From: Halanaerobiales bacterium
GTDB taxonomy: Bacteria > Bacillota > Halanaerobiia > Halanaerobiales > M55B127
Length of the DNA stretch: 8,962 nt
Assembly (NCBI GenBank): GCA_021736965.1
Contig: JAIPEV010000059.1
Span: 1-8,962 of the forward strand
Reading direction: 5' to 3'
The translations under genes and the position numbers were made by a program. How positions within the stretch are numbered: position 1 is the stretch's first letter; every line of letters starts with the position of its first letter. The notes under the pieces are model-generated. The model was given only the letters and a program-made list of their open reading frames with translations. It had not been told where the DNA came from and searched no databases. Positions 5,811-8,962 of the stretch are shown here, piece by piece.

Positions 5811-7298
5811 ATGATTGATAGAGAGTTAAAGGATATAACAAAAAAATCAGGTATAGTATTTATTGGCAAAATTATTAGTACAATTATTGGATTTTTCTTT
5901 AGTCTAATGGCTGCTAGATTTATGGGCGCAGAAGTCTATGGTAAACTTACCTATACCTTTACAATAATTATTTTGTTATCTGTTTTTACAAGATTAGGCT
6001 TAACACAAGGTCTAGTCCAATTTGTATCTAAACTAACAGAACAAAATAAAGAAGAAAGAAACAGCTTAGTAACCTTTTCTATATTTATAGTGACTTTAAT
6101 ATCTATTATATTTACATTTTTTCTCTATAAATATAGTAATTATGTTGCTGTTAACATCTTAAATAATAAAGATCTGTCCATATTAATAAAAATAATGAGT
6201 CCACTTATAATATTTCTCTCTTTAAATGGATTGTCTACCGGAATATATAGGGGAATAAAAACAATCAGATATAATGTCTTTGGTAGTATTTTATTTTCTT
6301 CAATAAAACTCTTATTAGTGATTATATTTGGATATATGGGCTTTAAAATATACGGATTAGCTTTAACCTATCATATTTCAATTATAATAACAGTTATTTA
6401 TCTATATTATAAGATAAAGAAACTAAAACTTATTGGAAAAATTTCAAAAACATACTTTTCTTCATATATAGATATTTTAAAATTTTCTTATCCATTATTA
6501 ATGTCGGGTTTATTACACTTTTTTATCAACAAAATAGATATCTTTATGATTGGATACTATTTAAGCTCAACAGATGTCGGGGTATATACAATTGCCCTAA
6601 AAGTAGGTACCCTTACAAGTTTTGTCTTGTTTTCTTTCAACACAATATTTGCACCAAATATTGCCTCATTGTATCATAATGAAAAAATGAGTAAATTAAA
6701 AAAGCTTTATCAAGTTATAACAAAATGGATATTTGCTATAAACATATTTGTTTTCTCATTGATATTGCTTTTAAGCAAGGACATTATGACAGTCTTTGGT
6801 CCTGAATTTATTATCGGTGCTACTGCCTTAATTTTAGTTGCTATTGGTCAAGTTGTAAATGCAGGAGTTGGTACTGCTGGTTCTGTAAACGTGATGACCG
6901 GATATCCAAAATCAGAGCTTTATATTAGTATTGTTGTTTTTGTCATTAATATATCTTTAAACTACATTTTAATACCTATATATGGGATAAATGGAGCAGC
7001 TATTGCATCTTTAATCTCTGTAGCAGTGATGAACTTTATGAGACTATATATTCTTTATAAAAGGTTAGATTTTTTACCCTATACTAAAGATTATTTGAAA
7101 AATATATATTCCACAATTATCAGTTTTACTATCTGTTATATTTTAGTTCCCCATATTAATACCCACTATTTTTTACGTCTACTAATTATAGGTTCTATTT
7201 TTACAGTAATCAATATTATTTCAAATTACTATTTTGGGTTTAGTAAAGAAGATAAGTTAATTTTTAAAAGTGTTCTAAATAAAATTAAAAATATATAA
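5811..7298 (+). CDS. Wzx/MATE-type polysaccharide flippase (MOP superfamily)
   Basis: A 495-residue polytopic membrane protein of usual length for oligosaccharide flippases. The N-terminus is diagnostic: a short cytoplasmic start, then SGIVFIGKIISTIIGFFFSL and AARFMGAEVYGKLTYTFTI, the pattern seen in Wzx-like exporters, followed by RLGLTQGLVQFVSK (residues about 61-74). The middle carries KFSYPLLMSGLLHFFINKID and IFMIGYYLSSTDVGVYTIA, where the second half of the fold repeats the first. Further on come GQVVNAGVGTAGSVNVMTGY and NGAAIASLISVAVMNFMRLY, both typical of the family. Such proteins move lipid-linked sugars or related amphiphiles from the cytoplasmic to the outer leaflet. No glycosyltransferase or polymerase gene accompanies it here, so the cargo is unknown. 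AAGTGGTG (5798-5805) is a modest ribosome site 5 bases before the ATG. No clear terminator follows. Confidence 0.87.
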   Translation: MIDRELKDITKKSGIVFIGKIISTIIGFFFSLMAARFMGAEVYGKLTYTFTIIILLSVFTRLGLTQGLVQFVSKLTEQNKEERNSLVTFSIFIVTLISIIFTFFLYKYSNYVAVNILNNKDLSILIKIMSPLIIFLSLNGLSTGIYRGIKTIRYNVFGSILFSSIKLLLVIIFGYMGFKIYGLALTYHISIIITVIYLYYKIKKLKLIGKISKTYFSSYIDILKFSYPLLMSGLLHFFINKIDIFMIGYYLSSTDVGVYTIALKVGTLTSFVLFSFNTIFAPNIASLYHNEKMSKLKKLYQVITKWIFAINIFVFSLILLLSKDIMTVFGPEFIIGATALILVAIGQVVNAGVGTAGSVNVMTGYPKSELYISIVVFVINISLNYILIPIYGINGAAIASLISVAVMNFMRLYILYKRLDFLPYTKDYLKNIYSTIISFTICYILVPHINTHYFLRLLIIGSIFTVINIISNYYFGFSKEDKLIFKSVLNKIKNI

Positions 7299-7523
7299 AT
7301 GAGAATATTTATCTTAATACTAAATGGTAATAAATATTATATTTGATCTAAAATAAATAATATTTGATTAAATCTTTATTATTCTTTTAATCTAAATAAA
7401 TTATCTGCTATCTATATATTTTTTTTAAACCAGTACTTATCATAAAACATTTTAATTATTTTTTTAACTTCATTTTTTGTTCATAATTTCCTTATATACT
7501 TTAAAAAAAGGAGATGAATAAAA
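7299..7523. other. AT-only intergenic region with a weak inverted repeat
   Basis: This 225-base gap has no open frame of note. It contains a 9-base inverted repeat, AAATATTAT (7332-7340) and ATAATATTT (7357-7365), around a 16-base spacer. The motif ATATTTGAT occurs on both sides of the spacer region. A TATACT box (7495-7500) could be the -10 of the downstream DUF2202 gene, but no convincing -35 lies 16-18 bases before it. None of these has GC content that would make a strong hairpin. Confidence 0.35.
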
Positions 7524-8081
7524 ATGATAAGATTAATAAATACCAAGATTATCTTTTATGTTTTAGTATTATTAGTTAGCAGTGTACTTTTAATTAATGG
7601 ACAAAGTTTTGCAGTAACCGGTTATGGTGCTCAGGGTGTTAAAGACCAAGATGACAGTTATACACTTAAAGATATGTTAATCTATGCAATCCAAGATGAA
7701 TACTTAGCAAAAACTGAATATGAAATGATTATAAATCAATTTGGTAATCAAAATCCTTTTAGTAATATTATCAAGGCTGAAGAATATCATATCTCACTTT
7801 TAATTCCTCTTTTTGAAAAATATAAGATTAATATACCTGAAGATACTTCTAAAAAATACGTAATAATCCCTGAAGATATTAATTCAGCCTTAAAAATTGG
7901 GGTTGAAGCCGAAATTGATAATATCAAGATGTATGATTTGTTTTTAGAACAAGAACTTCCTCAAGATATAAAGGAAATATTTGAAATCTTAAAAAGAGGA
8001 TCAGAAAATCATTTAAAAGCTTTTAATAATGGTCTTAATCGTAATATGGGACGAGGACAAGGATATAAAAATAATAATTAA
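7524..8081 (+). CDS. Secreted ferritin-like DUF2202 domain protein
   Basis: A 185-residue protein with a Sec-type signal peptide: positive start (Arg3, Lys8), hydrophobic core FYVLVLLVSSVLLI (11-24), and a likely cleavage after SFA (Ala30). The mature part is a four-helix ferritin-like domain (about 47-170) with the DUF2202 pattern. YAIQDEYLAKTEYEMI (54-69) supplies Glu59 and Glu65. KAEEYHISLL gives an ExxH at Glu86/His89. VEAEIDNIKMYD (127-138) supplies Glu128/Glu130. RGSENHLKAF (158-167) gives Glu161 and His163. These are the right kind and order of residues for a carboxylate-bridged di-metal site, although the function of DUF2202 proteins is not established. The tail (171-185) is Gly/Asn-rich and polar. 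AAGGAG (7508-7513) lies 10 bases before the ATG. A strong terminator 35 bases after the stop and the large upstream gap make it a likely single-gene transcript. Confidence 0.87.
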   Translation: MIRLINTKIIFYVLVLLVSSVLLINGQSFAVTGYGAQGVKDQDDSYTLKDMLIYAIQDEYLAKTEYEMIINQFGNQNPFSNIIKAEEYHISLLIPLFEKYKINIPEDTSKKYVIIPEDINSALKIGVEAEIDNIKMYDLFLEQELPQDIKEIFEILKRGSENHLKAFNNGLNRNMGRGQGYKNNN

Positions 8082-8115
8082 AAATATTAATCTAAAAAGT
8101 TAATAATCCAAGAAC

Positions 8116-8149
8116 AAAATGATGGGGTAAATTAATCCCATCATTTTTT
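8116..8149 (+). terminator. Intrinsic (rho-independent) terminator
   Basis: An 11-base perfect stem, AAAATGATGGG (8116-8126) with CCCATCATTTT (8137-8147), encloses a 10-base loop, and the T run continues to 8149. It lies 35 bases after the DUF2202 stop and separates that gene from the TPR gene promoter that follows. Confidence 0.9.
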
Positions 8150-8164
8150 ATTATCTAATAACCA

Positions 8165-8193
8165 TTGATATTGTAAGAAGTTACAGATATAAT
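8165..8193 (+). promoter_or_regulatory. Near-consensus promoter for the TPR gene
   Basis: TTGATA (8165-8170) and a perfect TATAAT (8188-8193) are separated by exactly 17 bases. Initiation near 8200 leaves a leader of about 39 bases with the GAGGT ribosome site. It sits directly after the terminator of the previous gene, which supports a new transcription unit starting here. Confidence 0.8.
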
Positions 8194-8238
8194 AAATATA
8201 AACAGTTTAAAAATATCTAAAAATTGAGGTAATTCAAA

Positions 8239-8962
8239 ATGGCTAAAAATGAATTTTTAGAAGTTAAAGATATACTAGCAAAATCTAGAAAGTTTAAACA
8301 GGAGAGAAAATATTTTCAAGCAAAATCACTATTACAAGATACCTTGCAAAAGTATCCTGATAATAAATACCTAAAATCAAGTCTAGCAGACCTATTAAGT
8401 AGAAGAGGAGAATTAGAACAAGCTTTTAATCTTGCAGAAGATATATTAAAAAATAATCCTGATGATTCAAGAGCTCTAATTGTCAAGGGGAATGTTTCTT
8501 TTTCTAAACGAGAGTATGATAAGGCATTAGAATTCTTTAAGCAAGCCTTAAAGAATAATGATAGTAACTATCTATACTCAAGGATATTAAGAACACATAT
8601 TAAACTTGAAAACTTTGAAAAAGCAGCTGAAATATGTCAAAAAAAATTAGATGAAGATCCTGAAAATAGTTCTTTTAAAAACTTAATGGCTAGAATATAT
8701 GAAAAAATGGGTAAAGATGATAAGGCTGCTAAATATCTAAATGATTACTTACAAGATAATCCTGATGATGATTTTGCCTACAAAGAAAAACTTAAGATGA
8801 AGATGAAAGACAAAGATCCTAAAAAAGCAGTTAATGAACTTAAGGCTTTATTGAAGATAAAAGATAAATCCAATAATGTTTTTTTACATCATCTATTAGC
8901 TGAAAAACTTGAAAAACTAAATCGTTATGATGAGGCCTTCTCAGAATATGAAAAATCACTTG
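8239..8962 (+). CDS. Tetratricopeptide repeat (TPR) protein, cut by the window end
   Basis: The frame is open from the ATG at 8239 to the end of the window (241 codons visible, 3' end missing). The protein begins MAKNEFLEVKDILAKSRKF with no signal peptide or membrane segment and is Lys/Glu-rich, so the visible part looks cytoplasmic. Tandem helix pairs of about 34 residues follow the TPR pattern with Pro-Asp/Glu-Asn turns: KYFQAKSLLQDTLQKYPDN (24-42), LEQAFNLAEDILKNNPDD (59-76), EYDKALEFFKQALKNND (92-108), NFEKAAEICQKKLDEDPEN (125-143), KDDKAAKYLNDYLQDNPDD (159-177), DPKKAVNELKALLKIKD (193-209) and RYDEAFSEYEKSL (229-241). TPR arrays act as protein-protein scaffolds; the partner and any C-terminal catalytic domain cannot be judged from this fragment. 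GAGGT (8226-8230) lies 8 bases before the ATG, supporting this start. Confidence 0.88.
   Translation, partial: MAKNEFLEVKDILAKSRKFKQERKYFQAKSLLQDTLQKYPDNKYLKSSLADLLSRRGELEQAFNLAEDILKNNPDDSRALIVKGNVSFSKREYDKALEFFKQALKNNDSNYLYSRILRTHIKLENFEKAAEICQKKLDEDPENSSFKNLMARIYEKMGKDDKAAKYLNDYLQDNPDDDFAYKEKLKMKMKDKDPKKAVNELKALLKIKDKSNNVFLHHLLAEKLEKLNRYDEAFSEYEKSL

Noticed and set aside
7299..7330. Possible terminator after the flippase (ATAAAT/ATTTAT pairing)
   Set aside because: The stem is only six A-T pairs and no T run follows, so it would not be a stable terminator.
1..8962. CRISPR arrays, tRNA or rRNA genes, insertion sequences, attachment sites
   Set aside because: No regularly spaced repeats, cloverleaf or rRNA-like GC-richer segments, transposase motifs or long terminal inverted repeats were seen on either strand.

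Overview
The window is strongly AT-rich on both strands. Coding is dense, intergenic gaps are short and Shine-Dalgarno sites are mostly GGAG-like. The gene content is a VIT1/CCC1 remnant, a DUF2202 ferritin-like protein, an OpgB-type phosphoglycerol transferase and a DgkB/YegS lipid kinase. Together this suggests a low-GC, probably anaerobic bacterium of the Firmicutes (Clostridia/Halanaerobiales type). The OpgB-type enzyme would fit a lineage with an outer membrane, such as Halanaerobiales, but the taxonomy is inferred and not shown by a marker gene.

Layout. Positions about 42-462 hold a decayed VIT1/CCC1-type gene (ferritin-like plus CCC1 transporter), broken by frameshifts in two A-rich runs and by stops, and truncated at the 3' end. 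A promoter with an extended -10 overlaps its end and drives a probable plus-strand operon. That operon carries an SLC13/DASS-like permease (523-1917), a UspA-like small protein (1936-2397) and a membrane-anchored OpgB/MdoB-like phosphoglycerol transferase (2458-3921). A DgkB/YegS-type diacylglycerol kinase (4821-3922, minus strand) converges on it with no spacer between the two stop codons, and has its own good promoter at 4858-4886. Divergent from the kinase is a membrane-anchored calcineurin-like metallophosphoesterase (start best placed at 4906, end 5700), followed by a Wzx/MATE-type flippase (5811-7298). A 225-base AT-only gap precedes a secreted DUF2202 ferritin-like protein (7524-8081), which is closed by a clear intrinsic terminator (8116-8149). 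A near-consensus promoter (8165-8193) then starts a TPR protein that runs off the window end.

How the genes may work together. The coherent theme is cell-envelope lipid and glycan handling. OpgB/LtaS-type enzymes move phosphoglycerol from phosphatidylglycerol to a glycan acceptor and leave diacylglycerol. DgkB-type kinases return diacylglycerol to phosphatidic acid. The flippase and the membrane-anchored phosphoesterase are plausible but unproven companions. A minor second theme is ferritin-like proteins: the dead VIT1/CCC1 gene and the live DUF2202 gene. No CRISPR array, tRNA, rRNA, insertion sequence or obviously new multi-gene system was recognised. The points most worth a second look are the altered first SNT motif of the permease with its UspA-like neighbour, and the converging OpgB-like/DgkB pair.
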